Shown: positions 37,113 to 46,237, numbered from the stretch's first letter. The stretch: DNA of 64,000 nucleotides from Nocardioides guangzhouensis (GCF_004519545.1 NZ_SDKM01000011.1:62001-126000), one strand, 5' to 3'. The notes: generated from the letters alone by a model not told the origin. Numbers and translations: made by a program.

Positions 37113-39695
37113 GTGCGAGCGATCCGTCGATTCACCGTCCGTCCCGTCCTGCCCGAGCCGCTGGCCGCGCTGGCCGACCTCGCGGTCAACCTGCGCTGGT
37201 CCTGGCACCCCGAGACGCAGGACGTCTTCCGGGCCATGGACCAGGAGCTGTGGGAGTCCACCCACAACGACCCGGTGCGACTCCTCGGTGCCGTCGGCCG
37301 CGACCGGCTGACCGAGCTGGCGGGCGACCGCAAGTTCCTCAAGATGGTCGAGCTGGCCAAGGCCGACCTCGACGGCTACCTCACCGGTGACCGGTGGTAC
37401 CAGCAGAAGGCCGCCAAGGGCGCCGACCTGCCCACCTCCATCGCCTACTTCTCGCCCGAGTTCGGCATCACCGCCGTGCTCCCGCAGTACTCCGGCGGCC
37501 TCGGCATCCTCGCCGGCGACCACCTCAAGACCGCCTCCGACCTCGGCGTCCCCATCGTCGGCGTGGGCCTGCTCTACCGCCAGGGCTACTTCCGCCAGTC
37601 GCTCTCCCGCGAGGGCTGGCAGCAGGAGACCTACCCGGTGCTCGACCCCGACGGGCTCCCGCTCTCGCTGCTGCGCGAGGCCGACGGCAGCGCCGCCGGC
37701 ATCTCGATCCCGGTGCCGGGCGAGGACACCCTCGACGCCCGCATCTGGGTGGCCCAGGTCGGCCGGGTGCCGCTGCTGCTGCTCGACTCCGACGTCGAGA
37801 CCAACCGCGGCCAGCTCCGCGACGTGACCGACCGGCTGTACGGCGGCACCACCGAGCACCGCCTCCTCCAGGAGCTGCTGCTCGGCGTCGGCGGCGTCCG
37901 TGCCCTGCGCGCCTTCTCCCGGATCACCGGCGCCCCGGACCCCGAGGTCTTCCACACCAACGAGGGCCACGCGGGTTTCCTCGGCCTCGAGCGGATCCGC
38001 GAGCTGACCGTCGACGGGGCCGGCCCGCGCCTCGACTTCGACACCGCGCTCGAGGTCTCCCGCGGCGGCACCGTCTTCACCACGCACACCCCGGTCCCGG
38101 CCGGCATCGACCGCTTCCCGCGCGACCTCGTCGAGCAGTACTTCGGCGGCAACAGCCCGGTGCCGGGCGTCCCCGCCGACCGGGTGCTCGCGCTCGGCGC
38201 CGAGGGCTTCGAGGGCGGCGACCCCTCCGTCTTCAACATGGCCGTGATGGGCTTCCGCCTCGCCCAGCGCGCCAACGGCGTCTCGGTACTGCACGGCCAC
38301 GTCTCCCGCGGCATGTTCAACGGGCTCTGGGCCGACTTCGACGAGACCGACGTCCCGATCTCCTCGATCACCAACGGCGTGCACGCTCCCACCTGGGTGG
38401 CCCGCGAGGTCTTCGACCTGGCCACCAGCTCCGGCGCCGACGTCGAGTCCAACGACCCCGCCCTCTGGGAGGTCGTCGACAAGGTGCCCTCGGCCGACAT
38501 CTGGTCGACCAAGCGGGTGCTGCGCCAGCGCCTCGTCGAGGACGCCCGCCGCCGGCTGCGGGAGTCGTGGCTCCAGCGCGGCGCCGCCCCGGCCGAGCTG
38601 GGCTGGATCGACTCCGCCCTCGACCCCGACGTGCTGACCATCGGCTTCGCACGCCGTGTGCCGTCGTACAAGCGGCTCACGCTGATGCTGCGCGACCCCG
38701 AGCGCCTCAAGCGCCTGCTGCTCGACCCCGAGCGCCCGGTGCAGCTGGTGATCGCGGGCAAGTCGCACCCGGCTGACGACGGCGGCAAGAAGCTCATCCA
38801 GGAGATGGTTCGCTTCGCCGACGACCCCGAGGTCCGGCACCGGATCGTGTTCCTGCCGAACTACGACATCGCGATGGCGCAGCCGCTCTACCCCGGCTGC
38901 GACGTCTGGCTGAACAACCCGCTGCGTCCCTACGAGGCCTGCGGCACCTCCGGCATGAAGGCGGCGCTCAACGGCGGCCTCAACCTGTCGATCCTCGACG
39001 GCTGGTGGGACGAGTGGTACGACGGCAACAACGGCTGGGCGATCCCGTCCGCCGACGTCGTCGACGACCCCGACCACCGCGACGACATCGAGGCGCACGC
39101 GCTCTACGACCTGATCGAGAACGAGGTCGCCCCGCGCTTCTATGACGTCGACGCCGGCAACGTGCCGACCCGCTGGATCGAGATGGTCCGGCACACGCTG
39201 AAGTCGCTCGGGCCCAAGGTGCTGGCCACCCGGATGGTCCGCGACTACGTCGAGCAGCTCTACCGCCCGGCCGCCCTGTCCTCGCGCAGCCTCAACGGCT
39301 CGCACGAGGGCGCCCGCGCGTTCGCGCAATGGAAGCAGGCGGTCCGCCGCGGCTGGGACGGCGTCCACGTCGAGCACGTCGAGTCGCACGGCGTCAGCGC
39401 CTCCCCGGAGGTCGGCGACGAGGTGTCGGTGCGTGCGTTCGTGTCGCTGGGCGGCCTCGCGCCGGCCGACGTCGACGTCCAGCTGGTGTTCGGGACCGTC
39501 GCCAACGACGACGACCTGGTCGACGTCGCCACGACCTCGCTCACCCCGGTCGAGTCCTACGACGGCGGCCGGCACCGCTACGAGGGTGCGGTCACGCTCG
39601 GGCGCACCGGCCCGTTCGGCTACACCGTGCGGATCCTGCCGCGCAACGAGCGGATGGCCTCGCCGGCCGAGCTGGGGCTCGTCGCCAACGCGTGA
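37113..39695 (+). CDS. glgP: Alpha-glucan (glycogen) phosphorylase
   Basis: 860 residues from GTG 37113; the open frame extends 177 codons upstream as antisense of the peptidase gene, so those codons are rejected. The actinobacterial glgP pattern is seen: N-terminal RPVLPEPLAALADLAVNLRWSWHPET, FSPEFGITAVLPQYSGGLGILAGDHLK, VFHTNEGHAGFLGLERIREL, and the PLP-lysine region YEACGTSGMKAALNGGLNLS. Reaction: phosphorolysis of alpha-1,4-glucan to glucose 1-phosphate. The C-terminal ~100 residues are a beta-rich extension. It is divergent from the M36 peptidase. Confidence 0.95.
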   Translation: MRAIRRFTVRPVLPEPLAALADLAVNLRWSWHPETQDVFRAMDQELWESTHNDPVRLLGAVGRDRLTELAGDRKFLKMVELAKADLDGYLTGDRWYQQKAAKGADLPTSIAYFSPEFGITAVLPQYSGGLGILAGDHLKTASDLGVPIVGVGLLYRQGYFRQSLSREGWQQETYPVLDPDGLPLSLLREADGSAAGISIPVPGEDTLDARIWVAQVGRVPLLLLDSDVETNRGQLRDVTDRLYGGTTEHRLLQELLLGVGGVRALRAFSRITGAPDPEVFHTNEGHAGFLGLERIRELTVDGAGPRLDFDTALEVSRGGTVFTTHTPVPAGIDRFPRDLVEQYFGGNSPVPGVPADRVLALGAEGFEGGDPSVFNMAVMGFRLAQRANGVSVLHGHVSRGMFNGLWADFDETDVPISSITNGVHAPTWVAREVFDLATSSGADVESNDPALWEVVDKVPSADIWSTKRVLRQRLVEDARRRLRESWLQRGAAPAELGWIDSALDPDVLTIGFARRVPSYKRLTLMLRDPERLKRLLLDPERPVQLVIAGKSHPADDGGKKLIQEMVRFADDPEVRHRIVFLPNYDIAMAQPLYPGCDVWLNNPLRPYEACGTSGMKAALNGGLNLSILDGWWDEWYDGNNGWAIPSADVVDDPDHRDDIEAHALYDLIENEVAPRFYDVDAGNVPTRWIEMVRHTLKSLGPKVLATRMVRDYVEQLYRPAALSSRSLNGSHEGARAFAQWKQAVRRGWDGVHVEHVESHGVSASPEVGDEVSVRAFVSLGGLAPADVDVQLVFGTVANDDDLVDVATTSLTPVESYDGGRHRYEGAVTLGRTGPFGYTVRILPRNERMASPAELGLVANA

Positions 39696-39745
39696 TCCCG
39701 GCAGGAGCTGGCGGTTCGTGACCAGTCGGTGCACTCGCGGCGGGC

Positions 39746-39751
39746 TAGCGT
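39746..39751 (+). promoter_or_regulatory. Leaderless -10 of the channel gene
   Basis: TAGCGT, 7 nt before GTG 39759, without a Shine-Dalgarno sequence. Confidence 0.55.
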
Positions 39752-39758
39752 GGCGTCC

Positions 39759-40436
39759 GTGAGGAAGTGGTACGCCGCCGCGCGCGACACCCCGTCGGCG
39801 GTGCTGCTGTTCGTGCAGCTCGCGGGGATCGTCATCTTCCCGTTCCTCGGTGAGGAGGGGTTCGGGCGTGCCGTCGTCGGGATCTTCGGCATCCTCGTGC
39901 TCGGGCTGGCGGTCGCGGCGGTCCGGATGACCCCGGCGCTCACCTGGGTGTCGCTGCTGCTGGGTCTGCCCGTCGTCGGCCTCACCCTGCTGGAGTCGAT
40001 GGTGCCGGACAACGACGGGGTCGTGCTCACCTCGGCGGTCTTCCACGCGGCGTTCTACTTCTACACGGCGTACGCCCTGATCCGGTACATGTTCGACGAC
40101 GACCACGCCAGCCGCGACGAGCTCTGGGCGACCGGGTCGACGTTCACGGTCGTGGCGTGGGGCTTCGCCTACGTCTACGTGGCCGTCCAGATCGTGTGGC
40201 CGGACTCGTTCACCGCGGCACAGAACGCCGGGGATCCCCGCACCTGGGTGGAGCTGCTGTTCCTGTCGATCACCACGCTGTCGAGCACCGGCCTCTCCGA
40301 CATCGTCCCGATCACCCCGCACGCCAGGTCCGCGGTGATGCTCGAGCAGATAGCCGGGATGCTGTACCTCGCGCTCGTGGTCTCCCGCATGGTCGCGCTC
40401 ACCACGCTCCGGATCGCGAACCGCAGCAAGGACTGA
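39759..40436 (+). CDS. Ion-channel (Ion_trans_2-like) membrane protein with altered selectivity filter
   Basis: 225 residues from GTG 39759. About six hydrophobic segments: VLLFVQLAGIVIFPFL, VVGIFGILVLGLAVAAV, LTWVSLLLGLPVVGL, a segment at 88-112, and a C-terminal pore pair (TFTVVAWGFAYVYVAV; IAGMLYLALVVSRMV). The pore loop reads LFLSITTLSSTGLSDIVP (residues 172-181 TTLSSTGLSD), in place of the potassium signature TVGYGD. The fold is that of two-TM-pore potassium channels, but selectivity is uncertain. Function is inferred from topology only. Confidence 0.75.
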   Translation: MRKWYAAARDTPSAVLLFVQLAGIVIFPFLGEEGFGRAVVGIFGILVLGLAVAAVRMTPALTWVSLLLGLPVVGLTLLESMVPDNDGVVLTSAVFHAAFYFYTAYALIRYMFDDDHASRDELWATGSTFTVVAWGFAYVYVAVQIVWPDSFTAAQNAGDPRTWVELLFLSITTLSSTGLSDIVPITPHARSAVMLEQIAGMLYLALVVSRMVALTTLRIANRSKD

Positions 40437-40440
40437 CCCC

Positions 40441-40528
40441 GCCGAGGTGCCCCGAATTGCGCGCCGAGGTGCCCCGAATTGCGTGCCGAGGTGCCCCGAA
40501 TTGCGCGCCGAGGTGCCCCGAATCGCGT
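40441..40528. repeat. 22-bp tandem repeat, four full units plus a partial
   Basis: Units starting at 40441, 40463, 40485 and 40507 share GAGGTGCCCCGAATTGC (AATCGC in the fourth) and alternate GCGC/GTGC at the junction; a fifth partial unit begins at 40529. It lies immediately after the channel stop, between convergent genes. Confidence 0.95.
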
Positions 40529-40553
40529 GCCGAGCCGTGCGAAATGGCGCCTT

Positions 40554-40590
40554 TGGTCTGGAGACGGTCGCTGCGCGACCTCCTCAACCA
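40554..40590. repeat. REP-like palindromic element
   Basis: The nested inverted repeat has TGGT/ACCA ends, GAG/CTC and an inner GGTCGC-TGC-GCGACC hairpin. Layout and wording resemble the seed of the 24433-24611 repeat (GAGACG-C/G-TCGCT ... CTC-AACCA). Confidence 0.7.
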
Positions 40591-40626
40591 GCGGCGGGCG
40601 GTCGGCGGCGGGTGACCAGCGGCGGG

Positions 40627-42810
40627 TCAGGTCTGGCGGAGGACCACGACGGTGCGGCCGCCGAGGCGCAGCCGCTTGCCTGCGACGGCCGGGCTGCCGG
40701 CGGGGAGGTCGGGGTCGGTGCTCAGCGCCACCTCACCGCTCTGGACCCACGCGTTGGCCGGCAGCACCACGTCCGCGGCGTACGGCGCGGCGTTCAACCA
40801 GATCATGAACGAGCTGTCGTGCTGCTGCTCGCCGCGCGGCCCGGGGGCGCGCAGCGGGCTGCCCGAGAGGAACATCCCGACCACACCGAGGCTGTCGTCG
40901 TGCCAGTCGCCGTTGGTCATCTCGCGGCCGCTCGGGTGCAGCCACGCCAGGTCCTTCGGGCCACCCTCGAGCGTAGGCCGCCCCTCGAACCAGTGCCGCT
41001 GCCGCAGTGCCGGGTGCTCGCGCCGGAGCCGCAGCGCCGCCCGGGTCAGCTCGTAGATGTCGAGCCACGCGTCGTCGACCCGCCAGTCGATCCAGGAGAT
41101 CTCGTTGTCCTGGCAGAACGGGTTGTTGTTGCCGCGCTGGGTACGGCCGCGCTCGTCGCCGGCGGTGATCATGGGGACGCCGTTCGACAGGCACAGCGTC
41201 GCCATCAGGTTCGCCGCCTGCCGTCGCCGGAGCGCGATCACGTCGGCGTCGTCGGTCTCGCCCTCGACCCCGCAGTTCCACGACCGGTTGTTGTCGGTCC
41301 CGTCCCGGTTGTGCTCCCCGTTGGCCCGATTGTGCTTGCGGTCGTAGGACACCAGGTCGCGCAGCGTGAACCCGTCGTGGGCGGTGACGAAGTTGATCGA
41401 GGCGTACGGCGAGCGCCCGTCGTCGGCGTACAGGTCGCTGGAGCCGGCCAGCCGGGTGGCGACGGTCCGGATCGCGCCGTGCCCGCGCCAGAAGTCGCGC
41501 ATGGTGTCGCGGTACTGGTCGTTCCACTCCACCCACTCCGGCGGCAGCTCGCCGACGAGGTAGCCGTCCATCGAGGTGTCCCACGGCTCCGCGATCAGCT
41601 TCACGTGCCGCAGGATCGGGTCCTGCGCGATCGTGGTCAGCAGCCCGGAGCGCATGTCGACCTCGTGGCCCTTCCGGGTGAGCGCGGAGAGCAGGTCGAA
41701 GCGGAACCCGTCGACGTGCATCTCGGTGACCCAGTAGCGCAGCGAGTCGAGGATCAGCCGCAGCGCCATCGGGTGGTCGGTGCTCACGGTGTTTCCGCAG
41801 CCGGTCACGTCCCAGTAGACGTCGGTGGGCCGCTCGGTGTGGCCGAAGATGTCGGGGTGCGGGTCCGGCGGCCGGCGGTCCGCCCGGCGGTAGAACGTGT
41901 CGTCGAGCCCGCGGAACGACAACGTGGGCCCGATCGGCCCGGCCTCGGCGGTGTGGTTGTACACCACGTCGAGGATGACCTCGATGCCGGCGTCGTGGAA
42001 CGCCTTGACCATCGCCTTGAACTCGGTGACCTGCTGCCCGCGGTCCCCGGAGGCGCTGTAGCCGTTGTGCGGTGCGAAGAAGCCGAGCGTGTTGTAGCCC
42101 CAGTAGTTCACGAGGCCACGGTCGACCACGGCCGGCTCGGAGGTGAACTGGTGCACCGGCAGCAGCTCGACGGCGGTGATGCCGAGGTCGCGCAGGTAGT
42201 CGATGACCGCCGGCGTCGCCAGCCCGGCGTACGTGCCGCGCAGCTGCTCGGGCACCCGGTCGTGCAGCGCGGTCATGCCCTTGACGTGCATCTCGTAGAT
42301 GACGGTGTCGCGGTAGCGGCGCCGCATCGGGGTGTCACCGCCCCAGTCGAAGTCGTCGCGGACCACCACCGAGCGCGGGACGTACGGCGCGGAGTCGGTG
42401 TCGTCGCGCTCGTCCGGCTCGTCCTGGGCGTGGCCGAAGATCGCCTTGTCCACGGTGACCTGCCCGGACACCGCCCGGGCGTAGGGGTCGACCAGCAGCT
42501 TGGCGGGGTTGAAGCGCAGCCCTCGTGCCGGGTACCAGGGCCCGTCCGCGCGGAAGCCGTAGAGGGTGCCGGGTGCGACGCCGGGCAGGGCGCCGTGCCA
42601 GATGCCCAGCGACTGCTCGGTCAGCGGGTGGGTGGTCTCGTTGCCCTCGTCGTCGAAGAGGCAGAGCCAGACCCCGGTGGCGTGCGGCGCGTGCACCGCG
42701 AAGTTCGTCGACTCCTCCGACCAGGTGGCGCCCAGGGGGAAGTTGCGGCCGGGCCAGACCTCGGCGGTCTCGCCCTCGAACTGCCATGTCCCGGGTGTCA
42801 CGCGGGCCAT
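40627..42810 (-). CDS. glgX: Glycogen debranching enzyme GlgX
   Basis: 727 residues from ATG 42810 (MARVTPGTWQFEG); longer in-frame starts upstream lie in the promoter of the divergent gene. N-terminal CBM48 (GATWSEESTNFAVHAPHATGVWL) is followed by a GH13 isoamylase-type barrel: VYNHTAEAG, nucleophile Asp in VDGFRFDLLSAL, Glu in KLIAEPWD, and FVTAHDGFTLRDLVSY. It hydrolyses alpha-1,6 branches of phosphorylase-limit glucan, complementing GlgP. Operon partners are not evident. Confidence 0.95.
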   Translation of the reverse strand: MARVTPGTWQFEGETAEVWPGRNFPLGATWSEESTNFAVHAPHATGVWLCLFDDEGNETTHPLTEQSLGIWHGALPGVAPGTLYGFRADGPWYPARGLRFNPAKLLVDPYARAVSGQVTVDKAIFGHAQDEPDERDDTDSAPYVPRSVVVRDDFDWGGDTPMRRRYRDTVIYEMHVKGMTALHDRVPEQLRGTYAGLATPAVIDYLRDLGITAVELLPVHQFTSEPAVVDRGLVNYWGYNTLGFFAPHNGYSASGDRGQQVTEFKAMVKAFHDAGIEVILDVVYNHTAEAGPIGPTLSFRGLDDTFYRRADRRPPDPHPDIFGHTERPTDVYWDVTGCGNTVSTDHPMALRLILDSLRYWVTEMHVDGFRFDLLSALTRKGHEVDMRSGLLTTIAQDPILRHVKLIAEPWDTSMDGYLVGELPPEWVEWNDQYRDTMRDFWRGHGAIRTVATRLAGSSDLYADDGRSPYASINFVTAHDGFTLRDLVSYDRKHNRANGEHNRDGTDNNRSWNCGVEGETDDADVIALRRRQAANLMATLCLSNGVPMITAGDERGRTQRGNNNPFCQDNEISWIDWRVDDAWLDIYELTRAALRLRREHPALRQRHWFEGRPTLEGGPKDLAWLHPSGREMTNGDWHDDSLGVVGMFLSGSPLRAPGPRGEQQHDSSFMIWLNAAPYAADVVLPANAWVQSGEVALSTDPDLPAGSPAVAGKRLRLGGRTVVVLRQT

Positions 42811-42815
42811 TGTTG

Positions 42816-42842
42816 CCGATCGCGCCCGATCGGTCCCGATCG
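42816..42842. promoter_or_regulatory. Three CGATCG palindromes at 10-bp spacing
   Basis: CGATCG occurs at 42817-42822, 42827-42832 and 42837-42842, exactly one helical turn apart, 7 nt upstream of the glgX ATG and in the shared region with the divergent peptidase gene. It is a candidate operator; no regulator is identified. Confidence 0.45.
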
Positions 42843-42947
42843 AGGCGGAGACACGGCCCCCAGGGGTGTGGTCACGGGCCGGTTCGCCCGGCAGGATGCC
42901 CGATGACCCGCCCACACCCCCCGGGCGGTACCGACTGGAGGAACCAC

Positions 42948-44021
42948 GTGCACACGTTTCGCCTCATGACCGCGGGTCTCGCGGTCGCCGCCACCGCCAC
43001 AGCGCTCGTCGCCGGCCCGTCCACCGCCGACAAGCCGGGCAGCGGCTCGAGCACCGGCACCGGCCAGATCTTCATGGTCAACCCGGTGCAGTCGTCGGGC
43101 GACCAGACCCTGACCGACAGCAAGGACGCGAACACCCCCGAGCTCGCGGCGCAGTACACACCCGCCCAGCTCCGCAACCTCGACGGCACCGGCTACCTCT
43201 CCGGTGACTGGGTCAACGTCCGCACCTCGACCGGCACCCCGGCGTACAGCACCACCAACACGTTCACCTACACCCGCGACCAGGACCAGTTCGAGCAGGT
43301 CATGGGCTACTTCTGGGTGAACCAGGCCCAGGAGTACCTCCAGTCGCTGGGCTTCCGGCCCGGCGGCCCCTACCGCGCGATCCTGGCCCGTCCGTACGAC
43401 CTGCGGATCAACCAGTACGGCGTCGACAACTCCTACATGACCGACAAGGGCGACTACATCCGCCTCGGCAAGGGCGGCGTCGACGACGCCGAGGACGCCG
43501 AGGTGATCATGCACGAGTACGGCCACGCCATCCACGCGGACCAGGTGCCCGGGTTCTACGACACCGGCAGCATCGACGCCGGCGCGATCGGCGAGTCGTT
43601 CGGCGACTACTTCGCGGTCTCCGCCGGTCTGGCCGCTGCGCAGCAGTACGGCTGGCCCGTGAACGCCGAGGACGCCTGCCCGATGGACTGGGACTCCACG
43701 TCCTACACCAAGGCCCCGCACTGCATCCGTCGGTTCGACCTCAACCTGACCGTGGCCGACCGCCGCAACCAGGTGCACTACGACGGCCAGATCTGGAGCC
43801 AGGCCCTCTGGGAGATCCGGCTCGGCTACCAGTCGATGGGCAAGTCCGCCGCGGCGTGGGACACCACGCTGATCGAGTCGCAGTTCGACTACCCGGTCGG
43901 CACCTCGTTCGACCAGGCCGCGACCGTGACCTACCGCGAGGCCGCGGCGCGTGACGGCGCCCAGTTCGCCCGGCTGGTCCAGGAGAAGTTCGAGGCGCGG
44001 GGCATCACCGTCACGCCCTGA
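42948..44021 (+). CDS. Secreted gluzincin metallopeptidase (M4/M36-like)
   Basis: 357 residues from GTG 42948, with GGAGG 7 nt upstream. The signal peptide reads RLMTAGLAVAATATALVAG. The zinc motif HEYGH is at residues 189-193 and the downstream Glu216 in GAIGESFGDYFAVS gives the gluzincin third ligand. The chain is shorter than typical M36 peptidases and lacks an evident FTP propeptide. It is the third secreted metallopeptidase in the window, divergent from glgX. Confidence 0.82.
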   Translation: MHTFRLMTAGLAVAATATALVAGPSTADKPGSGSSTGTGQIFMVNPVQSSGDQTLTDSKDANTPELAAQYTPAQLRNLDGTGYLSGDWVNVRTSTGTPAYSTTNTFTYTRDQDQFEQVMGYFWVNQAQEYLQSLGFRPGGPYRAILARPYDLRINQYGVDNSYMTDKGDYIRLGKGGVDDAEDAEVIMHEYGHAIHADQVPGFYDTGSIDAGAIGESFGDYFAVSAGLAAAQQYGWPVNAEDACPMDWDSTSYTKAPHCIRRFDLNLTVADRRNQVHYDGQIWSQALWEIRLGYQSMGKSAAAWDTTLIESQFDYPVGTSFDQAATVTYREAAARDGAQFARLVQEKFEARGITVTP

Positions 44022-44070
44022 TCGCCGCGCTGCCCGCAGGACACCGGCAGCACACCCCGCACCACGCTCC

Positions 44071-44096
44071 GGGACCGGGCCTCTAGGCTCGGTCCC
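44071..44096 (+). promoter_or_regulatory. Hairpin overlapping a TAGGCT hexamer upstream of the hydratase
   Basis: GGGACCG/CGGTCCC (7-bp arms) encloses TAGGCT (44084-44089). It could be the peptidase terminator or a promoter with a ~90-nt leader for the hydratase; the sequence does not decide. Confidence 0.4.
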
Positions 44097-44182
44097 GGAG
44101 TCGTCCCCGGCATCGGCCGTTCCTGCGCCGTGCGGGTGGTGCTCCGCAGGTACCCCCCGACCCCCCTGACAGGAGGCCCCCC

Positions 44183-44959
44183 GTGGGTGAGTTCGTGCGA
44201 CTGGAGGTGTCCGACGGCGTCGGCACCATCCGGGTCGACCGGCCGAAGATGAACGCCCTCAACCGCCAGACCCAGGACGAGATCCGGGAGGCAGCGGTCG
44301 AGGCGAGCGAGCGTGACGACGTCCGCGCCGTCGTGCTGTACGGCGGCGAGCGGACCTTCGCCGCCGGCGCCGACATCAAGGAGATGGCGGCGATGTCGCA
44401 CACCGACATGGTGCGCGCCTCGGGGGACCTGCAGGACTCGATCACCGCGGTGGCCCGGATCCCCAAGCCGGTGGTCGCCGCGGTCACCGGCTACGCGCTC
44501 GGCGGCGGCTGCGAGCTGGCGCTGGCCGCCGACGTGCGCTTCGCCGCCGCGGACGCCACCCTCGGCCAGCCCGAGGTGCTGCTCGGCGTGATTCCCGGGA
44601 TGGGCGGCAGCCAGCGGCTCCCGCGCCTGATCGGCCCGAGCAGGGCCAAGGACCTGATCTTCACCGGCCGGTTCGTCAAGGCCGACGAGGCGCTGGCCAT
44701 CGGCATGGTCGACCGGGTGGTCCCCGCCGGCGAGGTGTACGACGCCGCGCTGGCCTGGGCGGGCTCGTTCCGGGACGGCGCCCGCTGGGCGCTCCGGGCG
44801 GCCAAGGAAGCGATCGACCACGGGCTGGAGACCGACCTCGACCGCGGCATCGAGATCGAGCGGCAGCAGTTCGCGTCGCTGTTCGCGACCGAGGACCGCC
44901 GGGTGGGCATGGAGTCGTTCCTCGAGCACGGACCGGGCAAGGCCAGGTTCCCCGGGTGA
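44183..44959 (+). CDS. Enoyl-CoA hydratase/isomerase family protein
   Basis: 258 residues from GTG 44183, with AGGAGG 6 nt upstream. Crotonase fold: oxyanion segments TFAAGADIKEM and GYALGGGCELALAADVRF, with both catalytic acids at the classical positions (Glu in GGCELA and Glu in GQPEVLLGVIPGMGG). This set favours a true 2-enoyl-CoA hydratase rather than a deacylase or dechlorinase. Cytoplasmic, fatty-acid beta-oxidation type. It overlaps the next membrane-protein gene by 4 nt and lies upstream of etfBA, the electron acceptor for acyl-CoA dehydrogenases. Confidence 0.93.
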   Translation: MGEFVRLEVSDGVGTIRVDRPKMNALNRQTQDEIREAAVEASERDDVRAVVLYGGERTFAAGADIKEMAAMSHTDMVRASGDLQDSITAVARIPKPVVAAVTGYALGGGCELALAADVRFAAADATLGQPEVLLGVIPGMGGSQRLPRLIGPSRAKDLIFTGRFVKADEALAIGMVDRVVPAGEVYDAALAWAGSFRDGARWALRAAKEAIDHGLETDLDRGIEIERQQFASLFATEDRRVGMESFLEHGPGKARFPG

Positions 44960-45279
44960 GTACGGCGAGTCGGGTGACGGGTGCCTCTGTCCGGGTCCGG
45001 ATCGCGCAGCTGGTCTGGCTCGCCTGCGTGGTGTGCGCGCTGTTCCTCGCGGCCGGCGCGCTCACCTACGCCCTCGACGCCAACCCGGACAACGCGCTGG
45101 TGCAGTTCATCCGCGACGTCGCGAACGCCGTCGACCTCGGCGTGTTCAGCCTCGAGAACGGCATCAAGGAGTTCGTCGGCAAGAACTCCGACACCAAGAA
45201 CGCGCTGGTCAACTGGGGACTCGCTGCGGTGTTCTGGCTGGTGCTCGGCCGGATCCTCGACAAGGTGATCCGGCCTTGA
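44956..45279 (+). CDS. Two-pass membrane protein, unknown function
   Basis: 107 residues. GTG 44956 overlaps the hydratase stop (GTGA). Two hydrophobic stretches, AQLVWLACVVCALFLAAGALTYAL and LVNWGLAAVFWLVLGRIL, flank a soluble segment (NALVQFIRDVANAVDLGVFSLENGIKEFVGK). I do not recognise a named domain. The translational coupling suggests co-expression with the hydratase; the link to etfBA is positional only. Confidence 0.8.
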   Translation: MSTASRVTGASVRVRIAQLVWLACVVCALFLAAGALTYALDANPDNALVQFIRDVANAVDLGVFSLENGIKEFVGKNSDTKNALVNWGLAAVFWLVLGRILDKVIRP

Positions 45280-45434
45280 CCCCGCCGCGACCCGTTCGTG
45301 CCGGTCGGGTGACCGGGACCACATGATGTGAGGAGTCCCACCGCCCGCAGCCGTTCCACCTCGCCGTACCCGCTAGTAACGTCACCACCACACTTCGAGT
45401 GCAACAGGAGGGGCCGAACCCGGCCACATCGAAC

Positions 45435-46226
45435 ATGAACATCGTTGTCTGTGTGAAGCACGTGCCCGACGCGACCGCGGATCGGCGGTTCGAGTCGGAC
45501 AACACCGTCGACCGCGTTGGCGTCGACGGCCTTCTTTCCGAGCTCGACGAGTACGCCGTCGAGCAGGCGCTGCAGGTCAAGGAGAAGCGTGAGGGGGAGG
45601 AGGTCGAGGTCACCGCGCTGACCATCGGGCCCGAGCAGGCCGCGGACGCGGTCCGCAAGGCGCTGCAGATGGGTGCCGACAAGGGCGTCCACGTCCTCGA
45701 CGACGCGATCGCCGGCTCCGACGCGGTCGCCACGTCGCTGGTGCTGGCCGAGGCGCTGAAGAAGATCGGGACGCCTGATCTCATCGTCTGCGGGATGGCG
45801 TCGACCGACGGTGGCATGAGCGTGGTCCCGGCGATGCTGGCCGAGCGGCTCGGTCTCCCGCAGGTCACGCTGGCCTCGGTGGTGGAGACCCAGGGCGACC
45901 AGATCCGGGTCAAGCGCGACGGCGACACCGCGACCGAGGTGATCGGGGCGACGATGCCGGTGGTGCTGTCGGTGACCGACCAGACCGGTGAGGCCCGCTA
46001 CCCCTCGTTCAAGGGGATCATGGCGGCGAAGAAGAAGCCGCTGGAGACCTGGTCGCTGGCCGACCTGGGGGTCGAGGCCGAGAAGGTCGGGCTGTCGGTG
46101 GCGTGGACGCAGGTGGAGGAGACCACCGCCCGTCCGCCGCGCACCGCCGGCGAGGTCGTGACCGACGAGGACGGCTCGGGCGCCGCTGCGCTGGCCGAGT
46201 TCCTCGCCGCCAAGAAGTTCATCTGA
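45435..46226 (+). CDS. etfB: Electron transfer flavoprotein beta subunit
   Basis: 263 residues from ATG 45435 (MNIVVCVKHVPDA), the conserved family start; the best ribosome-like site AGGAGGGG is 21 nt upstream, and GTG 45399 is an in-frame alternative. Features: adenine-nucleotide domain, VTALTIGPEQAADAVRKALQMGADKGVHV and the ICGMASTDGGMSVVPAMLAERLG signature. It pairs with EtfA to accept electrons from acyl-CoA dehydrogenases and pass them to ETF-quinone oxidoreductase. Only 11 nt separate it from etfA. Confidence 0.96.
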   Translation: MNIVVCVKHVPDATADRRFESDNTVDRVGVDGLLSELDEYAVEQALQVKEKREGEEVEVTALTIGPEQAADAVRKALQMGADKGVHVLDDAIAGSDAVATSLVLAEALKKIGTPDLIVCGMASTDGGMSVVPAMLAERLGLPQVTLASVVETQGDQIRVKRDGDTATEVIGATMPVVLSVTDQTGEARYPSFKGIMAAKKKPLETWSLADLGVEAEKVGLSVAWTQVEETTARPPRTAGEVVTDEDGSGAAALAEFLAAKKFI

Positions 46227-46237
46227 GGAGCTGAGTG

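Noticed and set aside
40441..40528. CRISPR or coding repeat protein
   Set aside because: The 22-bp units have no spacers, and the translated frames show only repeat-derived Arg/Pro-rich sequence with no start context.
33584..44021. Genomic island carrying the secreted peptidases
   Set aside because: No integrase, direct-repeat boundaries, tRNA junction or base-composition shift is visible.
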